Counted from the first letter of the stretch, positions 41,934 through 52,900 are shown. The stretch: 64,000 nt of DNA from Paenibacillus ginsengarvi (GCF_003626695.1 NZ_RBAH01000027.1:1-64000), one strand, 5' to 3'. Numbers and translations are program-made. Notes: generated from the letters alone by a model not told the origin.

Positions 41934-44687
41934 CTACGGCTTCACAATCTCCAGAACTTTGCCATTCAAGAAATATACCGTCAACTCTTCGCCCGAAACG
42001 AACGAGTTCGGGGCTATCGTCTGCGTGCCTTGATGCACATAAGCTTTATTGTGCAGGAAGTAGTTCGGCTTGTCGGCGATCGTCCGGCGCATGAACGTAA
42101 TTTCCTTGGTTGTCGAATCAAACGACAAGTACGACCATTTTTCAGGAGCAATCACGAGAACGGTAACGTTGCCGCTCGAATCCTTCACGATCTCGACCCG
42201 GTCTTCCGGATTCAGAACGGCGATGGAGGCAAGCACGGTCGCTCCACTTTTGACTGTAACGTTTTTGCCGACTTCGACCAGCTGACTGTTGTTCGAGTAG
42301 TCGACCAATGCGATTTTGCCGGCGGCGGCATCCACGGAAGACACCTTGCCGCGGACCGCGTCTACCACTTGAACGCTTTCGACCGAACCGCCGATCGACG
42401 TAAGCAGCACAGGCTCATCAAGCTGGATGCTGCCGATTCCGACCGCTGTACCGTTCTTATGAACCGGCAACGCAAATAGCGAAAACGTTTTAACCCCGCC
42501 CGTCAAATCCTGGACCGTAATCGAATTGCCCGTCGAATCTATCGAAGTCGTATGCGCAAGGTGAGTTTCCCTGACTGAGATAGAAATGACATTTTCCTGC
42601 GAACTATCGAAAAATCCGCGGATATAATCGCCTGCTCTCAGATCGGACAGCTTGGCCAGCGACTGACTGTACTTGTTCACAAATACGCTGCTTGTCGTTT
42701 TGTACGTCTGATTGACGCCGTTTGCCGTTTTGATCGTAATCTCGCCGGTTGTCGCACTGACGGATACAACCGTTCCTTCCATTTTAGTTGCAAATTGCAC
42801 TGAAATCAACTTATCTTGCGAGGCAACGACGTTAACTCGCTTGCCTTTGACCAAATACGTTTTGAATGTGTCCAGCGGCAGTGCGTTTTCGTCGAACTTG
42901 AGCACCGTCGTATCGCTGATCGTATAAATTTTCAGCTTGCCCAGATCATCCTTCAAAATCAAATATTTTTTCTCCAAATTGAAATCTTCGATCGTAGCCA
43001 AAGTCAAATTTTCAATCGTTCGGCTCGTCACCGTAATTTTATCGACCTTGTTCTGATTGATTTCCAGCTTCATCTCGTCGCCCGGCATCAGATCGCGCAC
43101 CGAGCCGAATTGATTGTCCCCAAGCACGACGAGCGCCTTCTCCGACACCCGGTACGAGGCCAGCTCATCGCCTGCCTTCTGCACCGTAATGATCGTTTTG
43201 TCTTCGCTGATGCTGATCAGCTTGCCGGCGTCGCGTTTCTCGACCACCTGCTGAACGACTTCGATACCGGTAATTTTATCGTTTTTGACGACAACGCGCA
43301 CGATGTCCCCTTCAAACAGATTGGCCGGATCAAAAAACTTGCCGCCCTGCGAAAAGATCGCTTTGTCGATATTCGTATACGTCTCCAGCGCTCCGGTATC
43401 GCGATCCTTGACAATCGCCGTCATCGTGGCAGGATCGAACGATTGGAACACACCGTTTACCGTTTTGTTGACCGGCGCCTTTTTCACGATAATTTGCGAC
43501 ACCTTGGCGTCTTCAATCATGGCATGCTTTTTCAGCTCCACGACCGAATTTTCGACTAGCGAGCCAAGGCTGAGGCCGGCCCCGTTCAAGTCGCGGACCG
43601 ATACGTTCGAGGCAAGCTCATAGGTATAATATTTGCCGGCAACCTGAATGGAAGCGGTCAAGTCGTTCACGTTTACGCTCACGAGCGTGCCTTCGATGCT
43701 TTTCATCGGAATTTCGTCATTGGTTACTTCCACGAAATAAGCAGTGCCTTGATTTTGCAGCACATACACTTCGTTGTACAGCTTGATATCGCTGGCGGAT
43801 AATCTTGTTGTATCATCCTTGTATGTAAAGTAGACAGCATTGCTGCTAAGCTGTACATCCCGGTTCGTCCCGTTTTTGTCCCGAATGGACAGCTTGCTGC
43901 CATTAATCGCCATGACCGTGCCCGTCAAAATCCGGTTCGACGGATTAACCAAATATTTTTCGCCCCGGCTCCAGAACGTGGCCATCTGTGCCCGCGTGAC
44001 GCTGCCGTCCGGACGGAACGTATTGTCTTCAAAACCGTTTACGAGCCCCAGTTCAACAGCGGCATTCACATATCCGACAAGCGACGAGGATATTTTGTTA
44101 TTGTCCGCGAACGCCGTCGCGGTTCCCGCTTTGGCCAGCGCCTCCTGCTTTTTGCCGATCGCGCGGATGACAACTTTCGCCACCCATTCCCGCGGCGCTT
44201 CCTTCGTCCCCCATTTTTTCCCGGCCGTATATTCTTCCTGCAAATCAATCAAACCTTGGTCGATTGCATAAGCGACGTAAGGGCGCGCATCCTTGCGCAC
44301 GTCATCCTCGCCAAATGGCAGCGCGACGTTCGATTTGCTTTGCAGCGCCGCGCTCTCGAGACCCATCATCCGGATCGCCATAATAATAACGTCCTGCTGG
44401 CTTACTGCCTGCTCCGGGCTGTACCTCCCAAGTTCGTTCCCTTCTACGACTCCTTCGACAGCCAGCCGCGTAATATGCTTGCTCGCCCAGTGCGATGACG
44501 GAACGTCCGGGAAGCTTACGCGAATGTTCGATGCAGATTGGGATGAACTGGAACTGGATGTATTGCCGGAGGTACTGCTTGTTCCTCCGGTCGTTTCCGC
44601 CGCGTAAGCAGGAGCAGCCAGCACCATCGTTGAGACTATAGAGTAAGCTGCGGCCAGCTTTAATGTTTTTTTCATTTTGCTCTTCAT
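41934..44687 (-). CDS. S-layer homology domain surface protein
   Basis: 917 residues. A signal peptide ends near PAYAAE (about residue 31). After a Ser/Thr/Gly-rich linker come three SLH repeats (about 58-250, including FPDVPSSHWASKHITRLAVEGVVEG, DARPYVAYAIDQGLID and GYVNAAVELGLVNGFEDNTFRPDGSVTRAQM) that bind pyruvylated wall polymer. The rest is a chain of repeating beta domains with VSVNVNDLTASIQV-, VVEKRD- and TGEITIKT-like strands. It is probably a wall-bound structural or stalk protein. GGAGGAG lies before the ATG. Confidence 0.88.
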   Translation of the reverse strand: MKSKMKKTLKLAAAYSIVSTMVLAAPAYAAETTGGTSSTSGNTSSSSSSQSASNIRVSFPDVPSSHWASKHITRLAVEGVVEGNELGRYSPEQAVSQQDVIIMAIRMMGLESAALQSKSNVALPFGEDDVRKDARPYVAYAIDQGLIDLQEEYTAGKKWGTKEAPREWVAKVVIRAIGKKQEALAKAGTATAFADNNKISSSLVGYVNAAVELGLVNGFEDNTFRPDGSVTRAQMATFWSRGEKYLVNPSNRILTGTVMAINGSKLSIRDKNGTNRDVQLSSNAVYFTYKDDTTRLSASDIKLYNEVYVLQNQGTAYFVEVTNDEIPMKSIEGTLVSVNVNDLTASIQVAGKYYTYELASNVSVRDLNGAGLSLGSLVENSVVELKKHAMIEDAKVSQIIVKKAPVNKTVNGVFQSFDPATMTAIVKDRDTGALETYTNIDKAIFSQGGKFFDPANLFEGDIVRVVVKNDKITGIEVVQQVVEKRDAGKLISISEDKTIITVQKAGDELASYRVSEKALVVLGDNQFGSVRDLMPGDEMKLEINQNKVDKITVTSRTIENLTLATIEDFNLEKKYLILKDDLGKLKIYTISDTTVLKFDENALPLDTFKTYLVKGKRVNVVASQDKLISVQFATKMEGTVVSVSATTGEITIKTANGVNQTYKTTSSVFVNKYSQSLAKLSDLRAGDYIRGFFDSSQENVISISVRETHLAHTTSIDSTGNSITVQDLTGGVKTFSLFALPVHKNGTAVGIGSIQLDEPVLLTSIGGSVESVQVVDAVRGKVSSVDAAAGKIALVDYSNNSQLVEVGKNVTVKSGATVLASIAVLNPEDRVEIVKDSSGNVTVLVIAPEKWSYLSFDSTTKEITFMRRTIADKPNYFLHNKAYVHQGTQTIAPNSFVSGEELTVYFLNGKVLEIVKP

Positions 44688-44748
44688 ACCGTTTCTCCTC
44701 CGCTGATTCCTGTCTGTTGTCGCTTAAGTGTCCACACGTCTCCGAGCG

Positions 44749-45282
44749 TCAATTCCGTTTGATCGGATGCGGGAGGCTCACATGTCCCATCAAGCTTTCA
44801 ATCTTCTTGCCGTCTACGAGCACTTCGATCGATTGAACCTCGCTGAACTGAAACAAAACTTTACGGATCGATTGCAGGAGCAAATCTTCCCCGGGTGCTC
44901 CCAATCGGCCGGTATCAGCGATCGTAAGATCAATCGTCACATTGCCTTTGTCAAATTTGACCGAACGGTATGTGATTCCTTTGCTGAGCGACGACAGCGC
45001 CGTCTCCGGCGGTGTTTTGAGCGCATTTAGCGCAGCCGCGTATTTATCCGAGTCGTTCTGGACTGTAACCGACGTTTGCCGCTCGATGAGCTTGTCCAGA
45101 TTGTCATCGGCATAATAGGTTTTGAGCGTCAGCGGCTTAGCGGACGGGGTTTCCACATTCGTTCCGGTACCCGTGCCGGTTGTTGCCGGGGGCGGAGTAG
45201 TTTTGGCGTTTGCGCAGCCGGTCACCGCAAGGGCGAGCGTCACACCGAGAAGTATATGCTTGTAACCGAACTCTCGCTTCAT
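44749..45282 (-). CDS. GerMN-domain sporulation/germination lipoprotein
   Basis: About 177 residues. A lipobox (LAVTGC, lipid Cys23) is followed by a Thr/Pro linker and a GerMN domain (about 55-165; LKTYYADDN, then VTIDLT and QSIRKVLFQFSEVQSIEVLVDG). GerM-type proteins act in spore assembly and germination at the envelope. ATG 45282 follows AGGAGTG; the GTG at 45291 is less likely. It lies between the amidase and the SLH-protein genes on the same strand. Confidence 0.85.
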   Translation of the reverse strand: MKREFGYKHILLGVTLALAVTGCANAKTTPPPATTGTGTGTNVETPSAKPLTLKTYYADDNLDKLIERQTSVTVQNDSDKYAAALNALKTPPETALSSLSKGITYRSVKFDKGNVTIDLTIADTGRLGAPGEDLLLQSIRKVLFQFSEVQSIEVLVDGKKIESLMGHVSLPHPIKRN

Positions 45283-45382
45283 CGAAATCACTCCTATCTT
45301 GGTTCAAAACAAAAAGCGGCGCGTATCCTAATGCGGCCAAACGAACGGCTGCCCCGGCTGTTGACGCGGCTAGCAAAACCAA

Positions 45383-47296
45383 TTATTTGGCTGGCTGCAA
45401 CGTCTTGTCCGCTGCCGTCTCCTCTTTCGGCTTACTTGCCGTTTGCTGCTCTACCGATTTGTCGCCTGATTCGGAAGCGGTTTTGACGGCGCCCGCACCG
45501 GCAGCTTTCGCCTGCTGCGAAGACTTGTCCTCGGAGCCCGCTGCTGCGTTTTTGACCGAAGCCGGACTATCCGCAATCTGCAATTGCTCCTTGATTCCGT
45601 TTACGATTGCAACCGCCAATTTATCCTGGAATGAATCGGAATACATGCGCGCTTCGTCGCCTGCGTTGCTTAAATAGCCGATCTCCAGCAAAATCGCCGG
45701 CATCGTTGTTTCCCTAGTCACTTTTAAGTCCGCCTGGCGTACGCTCCGATCCGGGAAAGCTGTCGCCTCGAGAATCCATTTGTGCATCGTGTTCGCAAAG
45801 GAAAGACTGTCGGCCCGGTTGTAGTACGTTTCCGTACCGCTGACCGTTGGTTTCTCTTTAAACGAGTTGCCGTGTATCGAAACGAATAAGTCCGCATTTT
45901 GCCCGTTAGCCAGCTCGACGCGTTCGTCAAGGGTCGGATAAGTATCGTCCGTTCGGGTCATCAGCGTGCGGATGGACGTTTCCTGCTGCAGCAACTTGTA
46001 CACTTTATTCGCCACCGGAAGCGTAAAATCCTTCTCTTTGCGCGACGATAAAGAAGAAGCCCCTGGGTCCGAGCCGCCGTGTCCGGCATCGATGACGACC
46101 GTAAACTGCTTGTCTACAAGGGAAATCGTCCATTGCTTGGAGACCTTTGTTTCCGTTAATTGGTAACCGGATTTTTGTTTCATATCGAGCACAATACGTA
46201 CCGTGGACGGATTATCGTTAAAAAGCGCGTAGCGGATTTTGTCCACCTTCGGATGCTGAACCGCGATTTCGGAGCCTTGCCCGGGATTGCCGGGTTTGGC
46301 AAAAGAACCAAGTGCCATACCGGGCAAGTCGATCACGATCCGGTAAGGATTGTTCAGCACCGATGTTTTCGGAACGACATCTCCCGTTGTCTGAAAAACG
46401 ATCGATTCGCCGGACAACTCCAGCTTCAAGAGCGTCGGCAGCAATTTGTCGCCAGAAGTGCTCCCGTTACCGTTTGGCTGCGCCGAACCTCCCGGTTGCA
46501 CTGGGTTTCCGCCCGGATCTTTGGTGCCGCTGTCGGGCTTTCCGCTGCCGGAAGACGCTCCGTTTGATGCACTTCCGCTGCTTGTACCGCTATTCGTATT
46601 TCCGTTATTCGCTGTACCGTTGCCAGTAGTTCCATTGTTATTCGTTGTTCCATTGTTATTCGTTGTTCCGTTACTAGACGTTCCGTTATTCGTACTTCCA
46701 TTATTCGTACTGCCGGTATTCGTCGTACCTTTGTCAGTCGTTCCGTTATTGACGGTTCCGCTGTTCGAAGTGCCGTTGTTCGAATTTCCGGTCGAGGACG
46801 ATCCGTCTTTTCCATTCTGGGCTTGTCCGCCGTTATCGTCCGAAGTTGCCGATTCTTGAGCCATTTTGTAGAGCAGCACCGATTGCGTCGACCCGTCCCA
46901 GCCTACCTTAAGGCCGAACTGCTCCGCTATAAAACGGATCGGAACGAGCGTGTTGTCCTCGATGATCGTAGGAGCTGCGTCCAGCTTCGGCAAGCTTTTG
47001 CCGTTTACATAGGCGATCGGATCGTCGATTTTCATCTCGATCGTCGTCTTTTCCCGCTCGATCTTCACCTTCCGTTCCTTGTCGAACCAGGTTACTTTCG
47101 CTTCCAACTCTTCGGAAATGATCCGCAGCGGGACGATGGTCGTTCCCTCGTTTACGATCCGGGGAGCCACTTCCGGCTTCAGCTTTTTGTCGTTCAAATA
47201 AAGCTGAATTTCGCCTTCCGCAGCAAAGGCTTGGCCAGGCACCAGCAGCATCAAGGCGACCAATAGGACAGGGAGCAAAAATTTTACGTACTTCAT
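45383..47296 (-). CDS. N-acetylmuramoyl-L-alanine amidase with CuAO-N and AMIN domains
   Basis: About 637 residues: signal peptide (cut near AFAAEG), a copper-amine-oxidase-N type domain (about 30-145, with VPLRIISEELEAKVTW and VPIRFIAEQFGLKVGWDG), a long Thr/Asn/Gly/Ser linker (about 150-275), an AMIN domain (about 290-390) and an Amidase_3 catalytic domain (about 395-570) with zinc ligands His in IDAGHGGSDPG, Glu in KEKDF and His in SIHGN, and catalytic Glu in LLEIGYLSN. A charged Ala/Lys-rich tail follows. It cleaves the MurNAc-L-Ala bond. ATG 47296 follows GAGGTG; an in-frame ATG four codons upstream is a possible alternative. Confidence 0.92.
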   Translation of the reverse strand: MKYVKFLLPVLLVALMLLVPGQAFAAEGEIQLYLNDKKLKPEVAPRIVNEGTTIVPLRIISEELEAKVTWFDKERKVKIEREKTTIEMKIDDPIAYVNGKSLPKLDAAPTIIEDNTLVPIRFIAEQFGLKVGWDGSTQSVLLYKMAQESATSDDNGGQAQNGKDGSSSTGNSNNGTSNSGTVNNGTTDKGTTNTGSTNNGSTNNGTSSNGTTNNNGTTNNNGTTGNGTANNGNTNSGTSSGSASNGASSGSGKPDSGTKDPGGNPVQPGGSAQPNGNGSTSGDKLLPTLLKLELSGESIVFQTTGDVVPKTSVLNNPYRIVIDLPGMALGSFAKPGNPGQGSEIAVQHPKVDKIRYALFNDNPSTVRIVLDMKQKSGYQLTETKVSKQWTISLVDKQFTVVIDAGHGGSDPGASSLSSRKEKDFTLPVANKVYKLLQQETSIRTLMTRTDDTYPTLDERVELANGQNADLFVSIHGNSFKEKPTVSGTETYYNRADSLSFANTMHKWILEATAFPDRSVRQADLKVTRETTMPAILLEIGYLSNAGDEARMYSDSFQDKLAVAIVNGIKEQLQIADSPASVKNAAAGSEDKSSQQAKAAGAGAVKTASESGDKSVEQQTASKPKEETAADKTLQPAK

Positions 47297-47632
47297 CGCA
47301 CACCTCATATGCTTCGTTTCGTATTGGAGAGCCGTTTTGGCAAAAATCCCCACTTCTCCTCCCAATCTATCAACTTTCGCGAGATTGGGACAGAGATTTG
47401 CATACTTTTGCCAACATCAGACATACGATTAGACGCCGGTTATCCACCAAAAGTTGCGGAAAATTTACGAAAAAGCTGATCCAATTGACAAAAAGTCGAA
47501 CATTGGCGCAATAACAGCATGTCCGTGTCGGATATGTCGTTCAAGCTCCGTTTCTCTCGGCAAACTATCATTTCCTGCTATTATGGAAGCTTTATGTATT
47601 TATGTAGCTCAGGAAACTCTTGGAACGCAAAT
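47297..47632. other. Intergenic region upstream of amidase gene
   Basis: About 336 bases without a gene. On the minus strand TTGTCA followed 18 bases later by TAAATT (near 47466-47496) is a weak promoter candidate for the amidase. No riboswitch, T-box or repeat was recognised. Confidence 0.3.
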
Positions 47633-47686
47633 AACCCCGGGCTGGGGCGGCAGGCTCTAGGCTTACCGTTCGCGTTGCCCGGGGTT
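47633..47686. terminator. Terminator of leuCD operon
   Basis: AACCCCGGGC (47633-47642) pairs with GCCCGGGGTT (47677-47686). The minus strand continues TTATTTG and the plus strand TTCT, so it may act in both directions. Confidence 0.75.
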
Positions 47687-47724
47687 TTCTAAACCGATAA
47701 CGATTCGGAAGGCGGCGTCTGCTC

Positions 47725-48318
47725 TTAGTGAGCGGCCCGCTTGGCCTCATAAGCGGAGATCAAATCTTCATGCTGAAGCGTAAGTCCGATGTCGTCAAGA
47801 CCGAGCAGCAAAAACTGGCGGCGGTGCTCATCCAGATCGAAAGCGATGGAGAGACCTTTGTCGTCGGTAATCGTTTTGCTTTCCAGATCGACGGTCAGCT
47901 TGTAGCCTTCGTTCGCAGCCGTGCGCTGGAACAGATCTTCCACCTGCTCCTCGCTCAGCTTGATCGGCAGGATGCCGTTTTTAAAGCAGTTGTTATAAAA
48001 AATGTCGGCGAACGAAGGTGCGATTACGACATTGAAGCCGTAATCCATAATCGCCCAAGGCGCGTGCTCGCGGGACGAGCCGCAGCCGAAGTTGGCGCGC
48101 GAAATCAGGACGGAAGCGCCTTGATAGCGCTGCTTGTTCAGATCGAAGTTAGGATTGACGTTGCCCTGCTCGTCGAATCTCCATTCGAAGAACAAAAATT
48201 GCCCGAAGCCCGTACGTTCGATCCGCTTCAAAAACTGTTTCGGAATAATCGCGTCCGTATCTACGTTAACCCGGTCCACAGGTCCGACAAGACCGGTATG
48301 TTTTTTAAATGCTTCCAC
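47725..48318 (-). CDS. leuD: 3-isopropylmalate dehydratase small subunit
   Basis: 197 residues of the swivel-domain type: VNVDTDAIIPKQFLKRI, SRANFGCGSSREHAPWAIMDYGF and the usual C-terminal DDIGLTLQHEDLI. With LeuC it isomerises 2-isopropylmalate to 3-isopropylmalate in leucine biosynthesis. It is 31 bases downstream of leuC. leuA and leuB are not in the window. Confidence 0.95.
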   Translation of the reverse strand: MEAFKKHTGLVGPVDRVNVDTDAIIPKQFLKRIERTGFGQFLFFEWRFDEQGNVNPNFDLNKQRYQGASVLISRANFGCGSSREHAPWAIMDYGFNVVIAPSFADIFYNNCFKNGILPIKLSEEQVEDLFQRTAANEGYKLTVDLESKTITDDKGLSIAFDLDEHRRQFLLLGLDDIGLTLQHEDLISAYEAKRAAH

Positions 48319-48349
48319 TTGTTACCCTCTCCTTTTCCTCTATTCCGGT

Positions 48350-49771
48350 TTAAACGCCTGCTTCGACCTTGAACGTCCAGTCGCGCACATCGACGAAACG
48401 TCCTGCAATCGCCGCTGCGGCAGCCATCGCCGGAGAAACGAGGTGAGTCCGTCCGCCGCGTCCTTGACGACCTTCGAAGTTACGGTTCGACGTAGAGGCG
48501 CAGCGCTCGCCCGGGCTAAGCACGTCCGGGTTCATGGCCAGACACATGCTGCAGCCGGCATCACGCCATTCGAAGCCCGCTTCGCTGAAAATTTTGTCGA
48601 GTCCTTCCTTCTCCGCCTGCAGCTTGACGCGTCCGGAGCCCGGAACGACGATCGCGTTCACGTTGGAAGCAACCTTGTAGCCTTTGGCCACCTGGGCGGC
48701 AGCGCGCAAATCCTCGATGCGGCCGTTCGTGCAGGAACCGATAAAGACGCGGTCGACTTGCAGTTCGGTCATCGGCGTTCCCGGAGTAAGTCCCATATAT
48801 TCAATCGCCTTTTCGGCGGCCTTGCGTTCGTTCTCGGTCGTAAAGTCTGCCGGATTCGGCACCTTTGCCGTAACGTCGGTGCCCATGCCCGGGCTCGTGC
48901 CCCACGTTACTTGCGGAATGAGCGATTCGGCGTCAAACTCGACGACGGTATCGTACTCGGCGCCTTCGTCCGTTACAAGCTTCTTCCACTCTTCAACAGC
49001 GCGATCATACGCTTCGCCTTGCGGCACGTAATCGCGGCCGCGCAAATAGTCGAACGTCGTTTCGTCGGGAGCGATCATCCCCGCTCTTGCGCCGGCTTCA
49101 ATGGACATGTTGCAGACGGTCATCCGCTCTTCCATCGTCAGGCTGCGGATCGCTTCGCCCGTATACTCGATAACGTAGCCGGTTGCAAAGTCGGTGCCGT
49201 ATTTGGCGATAATGCCGAGAATAAGGTCTTTCGCCGTAATGCCGGTTTTCAGGTTGCCGACGACGCGCACTTCCATCGTTTTCGGCTTCGACTGCTGCAA
49301 GCATTGGGTGGCGAGCACGTGCTCGACTTCGCTCGTGCCGATACCGAAGGCCAGCGCGCCGAAAGCGCCGTGCGTCGACGTATGGCTGTCGCCGCAAACG
49401 ATCGTTTTGCCCGGATGAGTCAGACCGACTTCCGGCCCCATAACGTGTACGACGCCTTGATCGACGTGGTTCAGGTCAAACAGCATAACGCCGAAATCGG
49501 CGCAGTTTTGCGACAGCGTATCGATCTGCTGCTTGGAAATCGGGTCCTTGATATTAAACCGGTCCTTCGTCGGCACGTTATGGTCCATCGTAGCGAACGT
49601 AAGGTCCGGACGGCGTACTTTGCGGTTCGACAAGCGCAAACCTTCGAACGCCTGCGGCGAGGTTACCTCGTGCACCAGGTGAAGGTCGATATAAATAATG
49701 CTCGGCTTGCCCGACTCTTGATAAATGACGTGGTTGTCCCAAATTTTTTCGAACATCGTTTTGTTTGCCAT
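48350..49771 (-). CDS. leuC: 3-isopropylmalate dehydratase large subunit
   Basis: 473 residues of the aconitase superfamily. The three [4Fe-4S] cysteines are in FIGSCTNGR and CSMCLAMNPD, and the substrate-binding DSHTSTHGAFGALAFGIG is intact. ATG 49771 follows GGAGAGGTG and starts the standard MANKTMFEKIW; longer frame is not used. First gene of leuCD; its promoter lies in the ~60 bases upstream. Confidence 0.96.
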   Translation of the reverse strand: MANKTMFEKIWDNHVIYQESGKPSIIYIDLHLVHEVTSPQAFEGLRLSNRKVRRPDLTFATMDHNVPTKDRFNIKDPISKQQIDTLSQNCADFGVMLFDLNHVDQGVVHVMGPEVGLTHPGKTIVCGDSHTSTHGAFGALAFGIGTSEVEHVLATQCLQQSKPKTMEVRVVGNLKTGITAKDLILGIIAKYGTDFATGYVIEYTGEAIRSLTMEERMTVCNMSIEAGARAGMIAPDETTFDYLRGRDYVPQGEAYDRAVEEWKKLVTDEGAEYDTVVEFDAESLIPQVTWGTSPGMGTDVTAKVPNPADFTTENERKAAEKAIEYMGLTPGTPMTELQVDRVFIGSCTNGRIEDLRAAAQVAKGYKVASNVNAIVVPGSGRVKLQAEKEGLDKIFSEAGFEWRDAGCSMCLAMNPDVLSPGERCASTSNRNFEGRQGRGGRTHLVSPAMAAAAAIAGRFVDVRDWTFKVEAGV

Positions 49772-49799
49772 AGGATTCACCTCTCCGATCTTTGTAATG

Positions 49800-49829
49800 A
49801 TCATACCACGGCTTTATTCATTGCTCCAA
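49800..49829 (-). promoter_or_regulatory. Candidate SigA promoter of leuCD
   Basis: Minus-strand TTGGAG (49824-49829), 18-base spacer, TATGAT (49800-49805). The leader is about 20-30 bases, so no T-box attenuator is possible here. Confidence 0.6.
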
Positions 49830-49882
49830 GATATAATTTCTATAAGAGAGATAGGTAATGACTATAAGCGATAAAAAAAACA

Positions 49883-49914
49883 CCGGAAGCTCCCCGACTA
49901 CGGAGAGCTCCCGG
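49883..49914 (-). terminator. Terminator after secreted heparinase-like gene
   Basis: CCGG(A)AGCTC...GAGCT(C)CCGG hairpin followed on the minus strand by a run of eight T (49873-49880). Confidence 0.9.
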
Positions 49915-49929
49915 CCCAGCATAAGCCAC

Positions 49930-52900
49930 TTACAATTGTGCGATAAGATCGATCCGGAACGTATGCGTTCCTTTCCATTTTGTCGCCGGATAGTAGAGCA
50001 TCTGCGATGGCCGAGCGGGTCCGGTCTCGTCGCTCATATAGGCAAAGCCGGGGTCCGAATCGATCGCGATCGTCGTGACGCCTTGCGCTTCATCGCGAGT
50101 AATGCCTGTTATGCGATAAGCGTGAGCGGTCTGATCGGGATGAGTGACGAACACATAACGTCCGACAGCAGATGCCGGGACAATCGCAGTTGTGACGAAC
50201 GCATCCGTTTCGCCGGGTACTTGCCCGCGCGTTACTTTCGAAATATCGCCGGAAACCGTTCCGGCGCCGGTCAATTGCACGATTCCCTTTTGCAGTAAAG
50301 AGCCTCCCGCAGCGTACATTTTGGTCACCGCGCCATTTTCTGTACGGATGAACCCCATTTTGCCGATCAGGGTCATGTCTCCCACCGTAAGCGGCAGTCC
50401 GCCGTTATTCGGAGAGCTGAGGATAAAGTCCGTCGTATTGCCGTAAGAGACGGCAATGACCGCATCCCCCGTCGTTTCGTCCGAGAGGAGCACCTCCACG
50501 CTGTCGATCCGCACGTTCGCACCGGCTGCGTACGGTTCCATCACGTGGATGAACTGGCTGCGCAGATCGGTTCCTTCCTTGCGCAGAACGAACTTGGGCA
50601 GGTCGTATTTGACGGCCTCCGTATTCGTATCGGAGTTCAATCCGTTTACGCGCGTCGACCTCAGCGACGGCGATTTGCCGATGAACAGCCGGTTGTTGCC
50701 GCTGCCGGCAAAACCGTAAATGTGCAGGTTCGACTTATCGGCGGCGCCGCTTTTTGTCGTCATCGTCAGTTCGTAAGTACCATCCGGCACTTGCGCCTCG
50801 CGAACGTCCTTCACGTAAATGTAGCCGTAGTATTGATTGTCGCTCGTTCCGCCCGTATCGGTTTCCTGCGCCGGCTGTATGATCGCGGGACTGCCGGTAA
50901 CCAGATAAGGCCCGTAATCCGCGAGCGGCACATTCGCCGTCAAAACCGCATCGCGATTCGCGTCGCCGTTCAGCGTATATTCGTGCTTGCCCCCTCCGGC
51001 CACGCGGAACAGGTCGACGACATAACCCGCTCCGCCGGACGCGCCGTTAAAGCCGATAAACCACGGCTCCCGGCTGTATTCCGTTACGCCCGGGTAGGCG
51101 TTCTCCTGATGCGCCTGCATCGCCTGCACGTCCCCCGCCCCCGAGAACAGATTTAACGCCGTCAGCTTGCCGCCCGGTTTGGCGGAGGCCCCTTGGATCG
51201 TGGCGTCCTTGCCGTCCACGACGACCGTGTTATGGCCTAATGTGGAAAGCGTCCATTGCCGGTAAAACGTATGCGTATATCCGATATCGGGCAAAAGCTC
51301 CTGACCTTCTCCATACAGCGACAGGTTGAGCGGATCTTTATGATCGTGCCCGTATTTCGGCGAGAACGTCATATACAGCTGCGATTGACCGGCCCCCTGA
51401 CCGCGCACGAGCTTGGCGATACCCGCCGCCGGCATGAGCAGCGACGCATCGTTCTGCGGCGCCGCGGCCTTCTGAAACGCCCACGTATCGTTGATCGGGT
51501 AATAGCTGCCGTCCGGATAAGCAAGCAAATTCGGCACGTTCAGCAAGGAACCGATCTGCGGCAGCTTGACCGCAGGATCGAACGAATCGAAGCGCTGCCC
51601 CGTAATGGAAGATACGTAGTCCGCCGGATCCGTCCATCCGGCCGCATAACTCGCCGTACCTCGAACCCCGTTGCTCGTCTGGGAATGGTACGAAAGCGTA
51701 ATTTCTTTCCAGAATCCGTCGAACAAAAAGCCGCTTTTGGCAAACTCGTCCATCCGTTTGACCGCTTCATGAACGTAACGCGGTTCCTTGAGCGCTTTGC
51801 CAAGCTGAATGAGGCCGATCCAGTTGGAATATTCGACGTTATGGTTCAGCACCGGGTAGGTGCCGATAGCTTCTATGGACGGGACGAGCATTCGGTCGAC
51901 GATTCGGTTCCGAACGTCTTCTCCCGCTTCGGCGCTGAGCAGCTCGAAGGCGTCGGTTTTATCGACTTCGGCGAAAGCGTCGGCCAGCGGGCGCAGCGCC
52001 ACAAGCTCCTGCGAAGTCCAACGCTCCCATACGCCGCCATAGTAGTTGTACGGAGGCGCCGCCGAACCGTCCATCGGGTATTGGATCCATACCGAATCGT
52101 TGATTCTTACCCAGCCTTCGTACGCCTGGCTGAACCGGTATAAGAGGCGCGCAGCTCCGAGCGGATCGGTCGCCGCCAGCTCCTTCGTCCGCTTCACCGC
52201 ATACTGCCGCTGCTGATGCCACAGATGGGCCGACAAGAAGTAGCGCTTGCCCGAGCTGTCCTCGTAATAAGGATAGTCGACCTGCTCGCCTTTTTGGTTC
52301 ATAACGGTCAGCTTATGCGTTTCCGGATATGTGTTGTTCGGATAATCGAGCTTCAGCGTATCCGCAGACGTAATGCTCCACGGCTTGGCTATGCTCCAGG
52401 TATAGTTGGCGGACCGGAATCCGAGCTGCGTGTTGTGCGGAACGCCTGTCGCGAAAAATCCGACCCGGTCGGGGATAAGCTGCATCAGCAGCTGCACCTC
52501 TGCGCTGGGCGGCGTATACGTGACGGCGGTTACCGCCGTTTGGGAAGGCGGAACACGGTATAGCTTCTCGCCCGCCTCGATCAGGCTATACCGATCGAAG
52601 GTAAACACCGCCAGCTTCCCCGGCTCATTCCCGTAGCTCCCCGCGAACAGCTCCAGCCGGTACAGTCCGTCTTCCAGCGGCGCCGGATGCGAGAAGCTGA
52701 GCAGGTAATCGCTGCCATGCTTGGTCAGAGCGGCATCGTTTACAATCGTCCGCTCGCCGGACGGCGAGTTCCAGATAAGCCGCATATCGGCATGCTTCAA
52801 CTGCGGATAGCTCGATTTTTTGAATGCTAACACTTTCTCGCCGAAGCTTTTGAACAGCAGTCGCGCATTTTGCGGCCGCCATGTTTCGGCTGGGCCGCCT

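Noticed and set aside
45300..45382. Terminator between amidase and GerMN lipoprotein genes
   Set aside because: A minus-strand T-rich tract exists but I could not find a convincing stem before it.
46560..46850. Short tandem repeats in DNA that might be read as a CRISPR array
   Set aside because: They are codon repeats of the Thr/Asn/Gly linker in the amidase gene, without unique spacers or cas genes.
48134..49858. Long open frame of 574 codons on the plus strand opposite leuC
   Set aside because: It lies exactly antisense to leuC and leuD, has a composition typical of GC-biased shadow frames (Arg/His rich) and no ribosome site.
49772..49929. T-box leader for leuCD
   Set aside because: The promoter leaves only a 20-30-base leader, and the space upstream is filled by the terminator of the next gene.
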